From NCBI GenBank assembly GCA_032716605.1, contig CM064517.1, positions 26,258,940 through 26,322,939 on the forward strand: a DNA stretch of 64,000 nt. The letters run 5' to 3'. This document shows positions 47,563 through 60,317 of this stretch, one piece after another; positions within the stretch are counted from its first letter, which is position 1; each line of letters opens with the position of its first letter. The DNA is from Paralithodes platypus (lineage: Eukaryota; Arthropoda; Malacostraca; Decapoda; Lithodidae). The notes beneath the pieces are model-generated. The model had not been told where the DNA came from. It did no database searches and saw only the letters and a program-made list of their open reading frames with translations. The position numbers were made by a program, and so were the translations under genes.

Positions 47563-47640
47563 CGCTGTCACACGAGCTCTTTTTCGGCACTATTTTCGGG
47601 CAGTTTTGGTCCGGCAGCCTCTGAATTTAACTTATAATAT
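47563..47640. mobile_element. Family C-like end
   Basis: GGCGCTGTCACACGAGCTCT then TTTTCGGC matches the 5706 terminus. No partner end was located. Confidence 0.5.
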
Positions 47641-47669
47641 TCTATAGTCTATTTATTTTATTCTATACA

Positions 47670-47870
47670 CTGGCGCGAAATTGACTTATCCCCGTCGTAA
47701 TTACTCAACCATTACAACATTTCTATAACCAAACATGCTGTTAACTATGAAAACCTGGCAATGGTATGATGTAGATATATAGTAGTTTCTTATTTCTCCA
47801 TCAGTTATCGAGAAATCAGCTGCCAAGAGAATACAATTTCCGCCAAGTTAAAACAAATCGTGTATAGTGC
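47670..47870. repeat. Repeat I, copy 1 (empty site)
   Basis: CTGGCGCGAAATTGACTTAT ... GTTAACTATGAAAACC ... AAATCGTGTATAGTG. It has a single TTAA at 47741-47744 where the second copy carries a family B insertion. Confidence 0.7.
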
Positions 47871-47997
47871 CTTTTATATTTACACTATCAGTCTACTTGC
47901 TCGATACCAATAGGGAAGAGCCCCGAAATATTGACGGAAGAAAATATTCGAAAATTTGACGGGAAAAGGTACGGTACTACAGTCTGATTATTTTAAG

Positions 47998-48408
47998 CTG
48001 GCGAAAAATGAACTTGCACCCATCTAAATTACTCAGCTATAGTGACAGCTTTATCGCCAAATGTGTTGTTAACCCTTTCTGTATCGTCGATATCCTTTTT
48101 ATTTAATTCTGGCTACTACATAACGATTGTATTCACTTTAGGAAGGATCTCTAGCAATAATAAGGCTTCGAGCGATCTCAATCAACCCTTTTAACTACCA
48201 CAGATCCTTCCTAAGCCGTATAAAATCGTCTAAATATAGCTAGAATAAAATTTTACAGACGTCGCTGGTACAGGAAGGGTTAATTGTGAAATCTAGGCAT
48301 TAATTGAAACGGACACATAGCATGCTCTTATTTGTTCATTAATTATGGAGAAATCGACTGCAAAATGAGTCAACTTTTCGCCAGGTTAAAATAAATCGAG
48401 TATAGTGT
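47998..48408. repeat. Repeat I, copy 2 (carries family B)
   Basis: CTGGCGAAAAATGAACTTGC ... AATGTGTTG-TTAA [insertion] TTAA-TTGTGAAATCTAGGC ... TCGAGTATAGTGTG. Homologous to 47670-47870 outside the insertion. Confidence 0.7.
48069..48283. mobile_element. Family B MITE, copy 6 (best preserved)
   Basis: TTAA-CCCTTTCTGTATCGTCG (48069-) and CGCTGGTACAGGAAGGG-TTAA (ending 48283), 215 bp including both TTAA. Inner inverted pair AGGAAGGATC / GATCCTTCCT. Confidence 0.88.
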
Positions 48409-49174
48409 GTCTGTCTGTGCGAGGGTGTTGACCGTTGTTGTTTACATTCATCAGCTGTTTGTATTGTGAGTTGATATTCTATCATGGTGACAAAAGTCGA
48501 GGGATGTAACAGAGAATGTTGATTTTTATATAGAGAATGTTGATTTTGTATATAGCCTATGCCCGTATAAGAGCCATTTAATCAGAATACCCTCTACAAT
48601 ATTTAAATCACTTGTCAACACGTACCGGTACCGTGTCTTGGTATGTAAGCCTATGCAACTACTGGTATGAACCCTAATAGTTTTCTCTCCAATATAATAG
48701 CCGCTAAAATTTGGGTATAAAAGTCTGCAATGTTTTATTCTAATGTGGTCGACTATGTCCTTTGTAAGCTTGAAGTTCTTATTGTATTCTTGCATTTCCC
48801 ACATTAACGTTGTACGGTGTACATCGGTACCGGTAGTACGGTATGTTACAAACAGTATTTTTTCCTGGTTTCTCAATATCTAATCATAGTAATAGTCTTG
48901 CTTGGTTCGAAGCTGCCAAACTGACGTTTTTTTTTTATTTTTTACATGGTCAATTTCTTTTCATTATAATGTGTTTACTTTTTGCATTTAAAACCTCATT
49001 ATGAACTTTGCATTTTTCAAAAATATTACTGGTTGTTAGCTACCTAAATTCCAATTTGCAAACCTTTAGAAAATAAAATACGAATATTTAAATAAACAAT
49101 TTGTTTTACTATTTTTTATGAAAAATTAATGACATCCATGTTATAGTATCGATGGTTATATATTTATATATAAC
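48409..49174. other. AT-rich, no feature seen
   Basis: The 116-codon minus frame (48526-48876) starts inside AGAGAATGTTGATTTT duplications (48510-48548) and a GTAC-rich stretch. No homology recognised. Confidence 0.45.
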
Positions 49175-50540
<1,366 letters not shown>

Positions 50541-50650
50541 GTGACTGGGCGGGTTTATGAGTGACTGGGCGGGTTTCTCAGTGACTGGGCGGGTTTGTGA
50601 TATTCGGGTGCTATCTTCCACGGCCAAGGTAGCCTGTCAGTCCCGCCCAG
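50541..50650. promoter_or_regulatory. Triple GC-box repeat plus inverted fourth copy
   Basis: Three exact 20-bp units GTGACTGGGCGGGTTTNNNN (50541-50600) and the reverse complement CTGGGCGGGA at 50641-50650. GGGCGGG is the Sp/KLF core. No transcript start can be assigned. Confidence 0.4.
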
Positions 50651-50854
50651 CCTGCTTGCTATTGTTGTTGTTGACCCGCTGGATTGCCATACGATAGGAT
50701 TGAATTGTATAGTACTTCATGTCGATGAGCTTTTAATTATTTAATATCGCAAACATTTATTGTATGGCTTAATACATTACTATTACCTACTTATTGTATC
50801 CCTTCGTAGGGAGGATACTGTGGACAGCGTTTTAAAGTGTAGACTAACCATTAC

Positions 50855-51067
50855 TATACCCTGTTCAAAATAAGTAATCCAATACTCTTGAACATTAACC
50901 TATATAACTCAGAATTGACTTGAGTATTCGAGCTAATATTTCTACCATTTGGGAAGGGTCAGCCAGGGAATTGGTGTGGAAATGTACAGCCAATTTACTT
51001 GAGCTCTGTTTGAGTTACAGATATTAGTGTTCACGATATCTGACCGACCTACTTGGAACAAGGTATA
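50855..51067. mobile_element. Family D MITE, copy 4
   Basis: TATACCCTGTTC (50855-) and GAACAAGGTATA (-51067) inverted ends. Core GAGTATTCGAGCTAATATTT, CAGGGAATTGGTGTGGAAAT and GTTTGAGTTACAGA matches 29318-29533. Confidence 0.75.
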
Positions 51068-51254
51068 GTATGAATAGATCCCCTACACAGGAAAGTGAGT
51101 GTTGGTAGAATCACTTATGCAAACTAGCTACTATAGGTGCATGATCGCAGGAACCTCAGGTGGGGGTGACGTGGAAGCTAATGAAGATTGACTCACAGTG
51201 GAAGGGTGCTGGGAGAGTGGTCTGGGGTTTACATACTCGCACATACACAGAATT

Positions 51255-51257
<3 letters not shown>

Positions 51258-51298
<41 letters not shown>

Positions 51299-51301
51299 AT
51301 A

Positions 51302-51341
<40 letters not shown>
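51258..51341. repeat. (CA)n microsatellite
   Basis: CA dinucleotides with a short TACACATAT interruption. Confidence 0.97.
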
Positions 51342-51342
<1 letters not shown>

Positions 51343-51404
51343 ACTGAGCGACAGACAAATAATAGTAAGTTGAGGGTGCAGCCGTTGGACTAGTGCTTGT
51401 AGTG

Positions 51405-51814
51405 TTGTTGTTGTTGTTGTTCCCCAAGCTACCTGGCCGAACAGCACCAAGTCCCCGAGCAAGGCCAAGGCCATAACCGAGCGCCCCCACAGAACCCTCC
51501 CTGCCGACCCCAATAAAGCCTGGGTGACCGAAGCCACTCCATGGCGGGGAGCTGAGGAGGGTGCGGAAACGCCCGGGAAACCAAAGCCCCACCCAGGGCC
51601 CTGTGCCCCTCAGCAATTATGAATAGAAAGTTGAGGGGCAAAGGAAAAATGTGACGCTTTGGCTTTCAATCTTGGTAGATTGGGAGGTCAATCCACGGAA
51701 GAGACGCCGTCACTTGAGATCTAGAAAATATATAAGTAAAAGGAACAGTCAGAGTAAGCTAGGGGTATGGCAGAGATCGCTCAGTTCTCACTCTGATAGA
51801 CCAGCCCATCACCA
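51405..51814 (-). mobile_element. SINE-like family S, copy 4, with 11-bp target-site duplication
   Basis: 410 bp. (GTT)n on the plus strand is the (AAC)n tail and the far end is CCCATCACCA. Direct repeats TGCTTGTAGTG at 51394-51404 and 51815-51825 flank it exactly, which fixes the element's ends. Tail plus variable-length target duplication points to LINE-mobilised retroposition. No clear A/B box pair was identified, so the RNA of origin is unknown. Confidence 0.92.
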
Positions 51815-51927
51815 TGCTTGTAGTGTAGTGTAGTATAGTGTAGGCTCTGGTGGAACTGTTTGCTTGTTACGATCACTTCAACAAGCACATCCAATTGTCC
51901 AAGTACAGGTAGACATGATATCACCAC

Positions 51928-52108
51928 TTAAGGGGGTAGTGCTTGTTTTTTTTTTGGTCTACTTATTTATTAATTTATTTAACTTTGAGTTTCCTAGCTA
52001 GACCTCCATCAAGCTTAAAAAAACACGCCCAAGACCCCCTTTCAAGATATATTTGTAAATTTTTCGGTAGAAAATTGTCCCGGCCGAAGGCCGGTTCCTT
52101 AAAAAAAT
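51928..52108 (+). mobile_element. Family A MITE, copy A10 (left half)
   Basis: TTAA-GGGGGTAGTG, CCTAGCTAGACCTCCATCAA, CCCGGCCGAAGGCCGG, then truncated. Confidence 0.85.
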
Positions 52109-52194
52109 TAGTAGAAATGCAAAAGATAGATGTTAGCGGAAAAATTAACCATCGAAAATTGCCTATAAAAGCCTTCGTGTGTTATGGTGTCTCC

Positions 52195-52350
52195 TTCTGA
52201 CGTGACTATTTGGCCAACTGTACATCAAGACTTCTTATGACGTGACTATTTGGCCAACTGTACATCAATACTTCTTATGACATGACTATTTGGCCAACTG
52301 TACATCAATACTTCTTATGACGTGACTATTTGGCCAACTGTACTTTAAGA
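52195..52350. repeat. 40-bp tandem repeat, 4 units
   Basis: ACGTGACTATTTGGCCAACT then GTACATCAATACTTCTTATG. Confidence 0.92.
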
Positions 52351-52503
52351 CTTATGACTGTAAATTAAGATAAATAAACTGAAGTCGGTGTTGTGCAGTT
52401 GTGTCACGATTCTGTTGACGAGATTACTGTTAGCCCCAATAATCCTGTTCGGACCTTTAGAGATACACACACATACTTCCTCTAACTCACTCACGACCCC
52501 TTT

Positions 52504-52682
<179 letters not shown>

Positions 52683-52880
52683 GTGGCGTAACTGATATAG
52701 AAGGCCGTGGTCTGGCTCACAACCAGAAGGTCCCGGGTTCGAGATCCGGGCGGGGAAGAGACATTTTGGCAAGTCTCCTAACGGTGTAGCTTCTGTTCAC
52801 CTAGCAGTATAAATAGGAACCTGGAATAAGTGGACGAAGTTGTGACGTACCATCTGGGGTTGGTGATTGGTTACAAGGCG
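52683..52880 (+). mobile_element. tRNA-derived SINE (decapod type)
   Basis: A-box-like GTGGCGTAACTGAT (52683-), B box GGGTTCGAGATCC (52736-52748, one extra base relative to the consensus), then GAGACATTTTGGCAAGTCTC and TTCACCTAGCAGTATAAATA, a tail familiar from decapod SINEs. The head descends from a tRNA; it is not a functional tRNA. Confidence 0.8.
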
Positions 52881-52971
52881 AGATGGGTATCGTACTGGTC
52901 AACCTAAGCTACTGGTCAACCTAAGCCTTCGGGTGAGACTGGTACCGTAGTGAGAATGGTATCGTACAGAT

Positions 52972-53261
52972 TAAGAGTCGGTTCACACCAACCTCGGAAC
53001 CAGACATATTCCGACGCAAACTTGTTCGATCACTTATATCAGAAAAAATCGACATGGAATAACTTCACATAACGAGCTTGCATTTTACACTGCCACACCA
53101 GATTTTATCAGACATAATCTGGGGAGCCAGTTTGAAAGGCTGACCCAAAATGTAAGGTAATGCATCGGGTTACTCTATGTCGTTTTTTGTCTAATGTAAC
53201 CGATCGAGTAAATTTGCGTCGGAATATGTCTGGTTCCAGGCTTGGTGTGAACCGACCCTAA
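52972..53261. mobile_element. Family H MITE, TAA-flanked, ~55-bp inverted ends (Harbinger-like)
   Basis: Element 52975-53258 between TAA (52972-52974) and TAA (53259-53261). Ends GAGTCGGTTCACACCAACCT and AGGCTTGGTGTGAACCGACC are complementary, extending through CCAGACATATTCCGACGCAA. The 3-bp TWA target and GGTTCACAC termini fit PIF/Harbinger non-autonomous elements. Confidence 0.85.
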
Positions 53262-54347
53262 CCCTAAGCCTTCGTTTCCAGATGTCGCCAATTGGCCAAA
53301 ATACAGACTACACACACATCCACAGCCATTCCAACGATACATAAACACTTAACATGCATTTCACGCAATACATTCCCAGTTAAGGAGGCGCGATAATATT
53401 GAGCTTAGCTCGCATTGCGTGGATTCCCCTTGACGAACAAGCAAGTGAAATGAAGTGAAGTGAAGTGAAGTGAAGTGAAGTGAAGTGAAGTGAACCCCCA
53501 CCCACCCACCCATATTTTAGTTCTCTCTCTCGCTCTCTCGTATATTTTTTATATTTTCTGTACACATGTTTTTTAAGGTGTTTGTTATTTATTGTGAATT
53601 TGTTGTATGTGTGTCTATGTGTTCGACTACCTTCGTTTTTACCTCGCCTGACACCTTCAAGCTTGCTTTCAAACCCCTCACTCCTCTCTCATGCTTTACC
53701 CCTTACCTGCACACTTTGCTTGCAGTCATTCATACCTGCATGCCTAATTGCTTCCTTGCTCTACTTCCGGTGTGTTTTTCTTTCACCCACGTTTCCAGAT
53801 TTTTTTTATTTTTTTATGTTTTTTTTTGGGGGGGGGGGGGGGGGTAACTTATTTTTTGTCGTGACATTCTTCAGTGTTCGGCCTTGTATGCTCATTTTTG
53901 GACAGCTGGCTTTTGTGCTTTTGACGTATTGGGGCGTGTATTTTTGTGTATGCCAAGATTGGTCCCTTCTTACCTGTCTGTAGTGATGAATTTACTTATT
54001 CTGTGTATACAGTATATGCCCATTATTTGGTACAGTAATTATAAGTATAAGAGTATTATGATGTAATCATTAGGTATAATGGAATACTTGCCTATTATTT
54101 GGTACGGTAATTATCAATAAAATAGTATTATGACGTGATTATTAAGTAGAATGGAAAAACACATTATGGTAAAGCATAATAAATAGCTAAATTAATTAAC
54201 TAACTAATAGGGTGGTAATCATTAGCATTCTTAGTTTGTAGATAAAAGGGCACGTGTTTTTGGTACGTGGAGCTATGTGGGTAGAATAGCTAGTTGACTT
54301 CTGCTGACTGAAATAATTATATACCGGTACCGTTCGCTAGGCCTTTC
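53262..54347. other. No gene; short tandem and G-run
   Basis: (AAGTG)n at 53447-53493 and a G-run at 53828-53845. TTATTTGGTAC-AGTAATTAT occurs twice (54025, 54097), a local duplication. Confidence 0.55.
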
Positions 54348-54460
54348 TTAAGGGGATAGTGGCTGTTTTTGTTTTGTTTTGTTTTTTTAAATCTATTTAA
54401 TCAAATATTTGTTTTTTTCCTCGCTAGACCTCCCTCAAACTTAGACAAACAACTTACAAG
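54348..54460 (+). mobile_element. Family A MITE, copy A11 (left end only)
   Basis: TTAA-GGGGATAGTGGC and CCTCGCTAGACCTCCCTCAA, then lost. Confidence 0.75.
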
Positions 54461-55970
<1,510 letters not shown>

Positions 55971-56307
55971 AGGCGGGGAGATTTTCACTTGAGTTTTTTT
56001 TTTTCTTGACCCCTTTCTCCCCCATGGTTAGCCCCATTGCTTTTGATATTTTAAGACGTTCGCCCCATTAGTTTGGCGATTTTAAGAACTTTCGCCCCAT
56101 TTCTGTCAATTTTAAGACTTTTTGTGCCATTTAGGTGTCGATTTATTCCTGGCGAGCGATAGCCAGCCTGTAATTTAAGAGGAACCGGCCTTCGGCCGGG
56201 ACATTTTTCTACCGAAAAATGTACAAATTTATCTTGAAAGGGGGTCTTGGGGCTGTACTATTAAGCTTGATGGAAGTCTAGCAAACTAACTAAAAACCTC
56301 CCCTTAA
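55971..56307 (-). mobile_element. Family A MITE, copy A12 (reverse)
   Basis: GGGGAGATTTTCACTTGAG at the left (TTAA mutated) and ACCTCCCC-TTAA (56304-56307) at the right. All internal cores intact, including CCGGCCTTCGGCCGG. Confidence 0.9.
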
Positions 56308-56686
56308 GCTGAATTGAAAGGCTGATAGGGATCAAACAGTGTACCGTACTTTCTTTAATTCTCGGCCTAAAGAAAATAACAAAGAAAGAAACCGAACACA
56401 GACGGTACCTAGGTAAAATCTTTGGGAGTGAATGATTATGGACTAGGTACTGTTACCTATAAGGATTCACTATATTGGAATGAAAAATACATTTATTTTA
56501 TGTCTTTTGTCAGACGGTTTTTGCTCTTCAATATGAATGTTTTTAATCGTGTAGGTCATAGTCAGAAATAGCCTTGAGCAATACAATAATATATTATAAA
56601 CATCCCTCAAAATAATGTAATATATTTTAGCGGATACCATACTTCGATACAATTTCATCATAAAATTATTGTTCGTGTGACTCCGG
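56308..56686. other. No feature seen
   Basis: AT-rich DNA without family signatures. Confidence 0.45.
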
Positions 56687-56897
56687 CTCACCCTTTTGAG
56701 TTATAGCCATTAGGTTTTTGTTTTTCCCTTTATTCTTGCTAAAATTAGACGAGTTTATGCAGCTTAAAAAAGACATTTAGGCATCAAATGACTGAACTCG
56801 ATCTCAATGAACCCTACGACTCCCCTGGATCCTTCCTAAGCACAATAAATTCGTCAAATGATGTGAAAGAAACCGCCGTGATAACTGTAAGGGTTAA
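56687..56897. mobile_element. Family B MITE, copy 7
   Basis: CTCA-CCCTTTTGAGTTATAGCC at the left and GTGATAACTGTAAGGG-TTAA (ending 56897) at the right. Interior TAAAATTAGACGAGTTTATG and GGATCCTTCCTAAG. Confidence 0.7.
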
Positions 56898-57140
56898 CTG
56901 AGTGCGTGTTCTGGCGGTGTAAGATTAGCTGGCAATAATGTAGGCAGACGTTATACTGTCGGCTTCACTCGCTGCTCGTAAAGAAAAATGGCTTCCTCCA
57001 ACGATTACCTAAGATTTGTTACTTGGGGTCATGATAGAAAATGCGACCTTTGTTTTTCGCGATTGTTGAAGCTGATGCCATTCCCTTTATCGACATTTTT
57101 CAACTTGACAAATATGAGACGTCATAGACAACCGAATGTG
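56898..57140. other. Short frame of uncertain value
   Basis: ATG at 56988 opens 62 codons (MASSNDYLRFVTWGHDRKCD...) that run into the next family B element, so a host gene is unlikely in this form. Confidence 0.25.
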
Positions 57141-57371
57141 ATAACCCTTCTAGTGTACGATGACGATTGTCCTTAGTATATTATGGATATTATTGTTCAA
57201 TTATATTTAGTTAAGTAAGGGATTGTGGGATTTAGAGGGTTAATCGATTCAAAGAGAGCTTTCCAAAGCTGAGTAAAATGGTAATTAATGTTAACCAGAA
57301 TATAATGGAAATAGGAGTCATATAGTACATTGTAAAACATAAGGGTTTAATGCAGGTATGGAAAGGGTTAC
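57141..57371. mobile_element. Family B MITE, copy 8 (diverged)
   Basis: ATAA-CCCTTCTAGTGTACGATG left and GCAGGTATGGAAAGGG-TTA right. Confidence 0.6.
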
Positions 57372-57557
57372 GGTAATTAAGGTGTCCATGTATATGATAT
57401 ACCCTTTAGATATTAGTAGTAGTGTTCAAAACGCTTAATATACGAATATAAAAAGTACTGTATTTCAAATAATTTTAGGTCAATCACGATTAATATACCT
57501 AATTTGACTATTTACATTGTTATAGCCTTGATTTATTTACAGTCTTTTAAACCCTGT

Positions 57558-57740
57558 TCAAGTAATATTTTTTGTTCGGCGACAGCTTATTATTTTTATT
57601 CCGGTAAACACAAGGCGATTTTCTTTCAGCTCCAAAATGAGCTCGGAGTCGAGAGGATAATCTATTCCTGAAACTGCCTCATAAACTGCCTTCAGGAATT
57701 GCACCATGAAGTTGCCCCAGAAAGCCACTCCGAGCACTCT
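57558..57740 (-). CDS. 60-codon open segment abutting a family A insertion (hypothetical)
   Basis: Minus-strand frame reading RVLGVAFWGNFMVQFLKAVY, EAVSGIDYPLDSELILELKE and on to TGA. Composition is protein-like, but there is no domain I recognise. Its upstream boundary is the TTAA of element A13, so any earlier coding or splice site would be displaced by the insertion. An internal ATG would give 49 residues. Confidence 0.2.
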   Translation of the reverse strand, partial: RVLGVAFWGNFMVQFLKAVYEAVSGIDYPLDSELILELKENRLVFTGIKIISCRRTKNIT

Positions 57741-57742
57741 CC

Positions 57743-58088
57743 TTAAGGGGCAGGTAGTTGTATTTTTGGGACCCCTTCTCCCTCATCCTTATCCCCAATA
57801 CTTTTGAGATTCTAAGACGTTCAGCTCCATAGTTTGGCGCCCCATTTTGTTGTCAATTTCAAGACCTTTCGCGCAAATTAGGTGTCTATTATTCCCTGGT
57901 GAGCGATAGCGAGCCTGTAATTTTAAGAGAAATCGGCCTTCGGCCAGGACATTTTTCAACCGAAAAATTTACAAATTTATCTTGAAAGGGGGTCTAGAGG
58001 GTGTTTTTGATGGAGGTCTAGCGAGGAAACTAAGAACTATATGAATACATTAATTAATAGACTAAACAAACAGCCACTAGCCCCTTAA
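57743..58088 (-). mobile_element. Family A MITE, copy A13 (reverse)
   Basis: TTAA at 57743-57746 and 58085-58088; ends GGGGCAGGTAGTTG and CACTAGCCCC. Internal cores present. Confidence 0.9.
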
Positions 58089-58594
58089 TTGCCTAACACC
58101 TTGAAGCTGCTGAATTAATTACTGCCTGAAGCTTAGTGTGAGATTGTTCCCTTCACTTCATAGTGTTCGGTGATCCGCATAGGGTTGTTCTCGGACAGTA
58201 TCATCAACTACTGGATTCTACAGCAATTATATATATCTTGAATATGGTAGAATAACTTAAAATTGTCCATAGGCTATATATACTGTAGTTATATTAAAAT
58301 AAATATAGATTAGTTTATGAATAATTAGAATTAGTGTAGCCTATTCACCGCTCTATCTTGGAAGCTATTTCGGACTGAATTGAATAATGTTTATGAGTCT
58401 TTACCTAGTATGTGCAATTTGAGGGTTCATTTAAGCAGTTCTAGAAATCAGAAAGAGCCATGACTTGTGTCCTAGAGTGTACATAGTATTGTTCTTCTAT
58501 TAATTGCTGTTTAACATATTTCGAGCGATAGTAATATAATGTATATCACGACAATAATATCAGACTCTGCTCAGTTTATTCGGCTGACACTTCT
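58089..58594. other. AT-rich, no feature seen
   Basis: No repeat family or coding signal recognised. Confidence 0.45.
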
Positions 58595-58978
58595 TTAAGG
58601 GGGGAATGACCTGCTTTTTGTTATTTCTGTCCTTTTCTTTCTTTCTCTGGCTTGTATCCATTCGGCCCCATTCAGCCAACTATTTTAAGACGTTTATCCC
58701 CATCTAGGTGTCGATTTCTTCCTGGCGAGCGATAGCGAGCCAGCATTATATGAAGAAATCCGGCTTCGCCGGAGACATTTTTCTATCGAAAAATTTACAA
58801 ATTTAGCCTGCTGTCAAACAAAAATAAAAAATATGCTGGCTCGCTACCGCTCACCAGTAAAAAAATTACACCTGGATGGGGATAAACGTCTTAAAACAGT
58901 AGGCTGAAAGGGGCCAAGTGGATACAAGCCAGAGAAAGATAGAAAAGGACAGAACAAAAACAGGTCACCCACCCTTAA
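58595..58978. mobile_element. Palindromic TTAA element P2
   Basis: TTAA at 58595-58598 and 58975-58978; ends GGGGGGAATGACCTG and CAGGTCACCCACCC. Inverted arms carry TGTATCCATTCGGCCCCATT / GGGGCCAAGTGGATACA and GAGCGATAGCGAGCCAGC / GCTGGCTCGCTACCGCTC. Homologous to 28126-28482. Confidence 0.85.
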
Positions 58979-59514
58979 AAAAACAAAAACAAAACCAAAA
59001 TCATAATATTGTACGACTTTGGATTCCAAGAACATGCATAGTTCCAGAAGCCCAGTAGAACATAACTATAACTTTCCTTTATGGCAACTATCTTTTGTTC
59101 TTGTTTTACTTACATTGTTTATTATTTGTATCTGTTTTACTGTACCATATATTTCCCAGAACAATTTGGAGTAAGACGGCAAAAGTTGGTATTGCAATTG
59201 TTTCTTTTAAGAATATGAAAAGTCAACTGAATTCAAGATGTAATTGGGCCAACATTACTGGACACATGGTATGTAATAAATGATGTCAAATTACACCAAA
59301 TTCTTACAGTGGACTATTTTGGCTATTTGCAAGTTTGGCTTATTTCAAACTAAGATTTTGACTGCATTGACAGAAAAAATACTCATGGTTTTCATAATTA
59401 CTCGGTAGTGTTGGTTTTAGGCTGAACGAAAGTTATACATCTGCTTATTCAAATTAGTCGCTGTCGATATAGTTTTAACTTGTATTTTCTTTGTTGGTGT
59501 GTTTTATAATTTAG
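58979..59514. other. No gene seen before a candidate exon
   Basis: AT-rich and intron-like, ending TGTTTTATAATTTAG. Confidence 0.4.
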
Positions 59515-59569
59515 AGGAAGAGCCCCATTATCCGGTGGCGGAGATAATGGCCGCTATTAACGAGATGAG
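59515..59569 (+). CDS. Candidate 55-nt internal exon, unknown protein
   Basis: Acceptor TTTTATAATTTAG ends at 59514 and donor ATGAG|GTAAAC follows 59569. Only one phase is open, and it reads EEPHYPVAEIMAAINEM, entering with two bases and leaving two. The other two phases each contain a stop. GC content rises sharply over exactly this interval. The short length limits confidence, and I do not recognise the family. Confidence 0.4.
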
Positions 59570-60174
<605 letters not shown>

Positions 60175-60317
60175 AACGTGGTCAAATATAAGGCAGCACA
60201 ACTGTATGTAATTCTCACATGTACAATTTAAGCCTCTGCCTTCATTTCTAAATAAACCGTTTAATGTGTTTGTTATTATACACAGTGACTAATAAGAAGA
60301 TAAAAGGGATATCAGCG

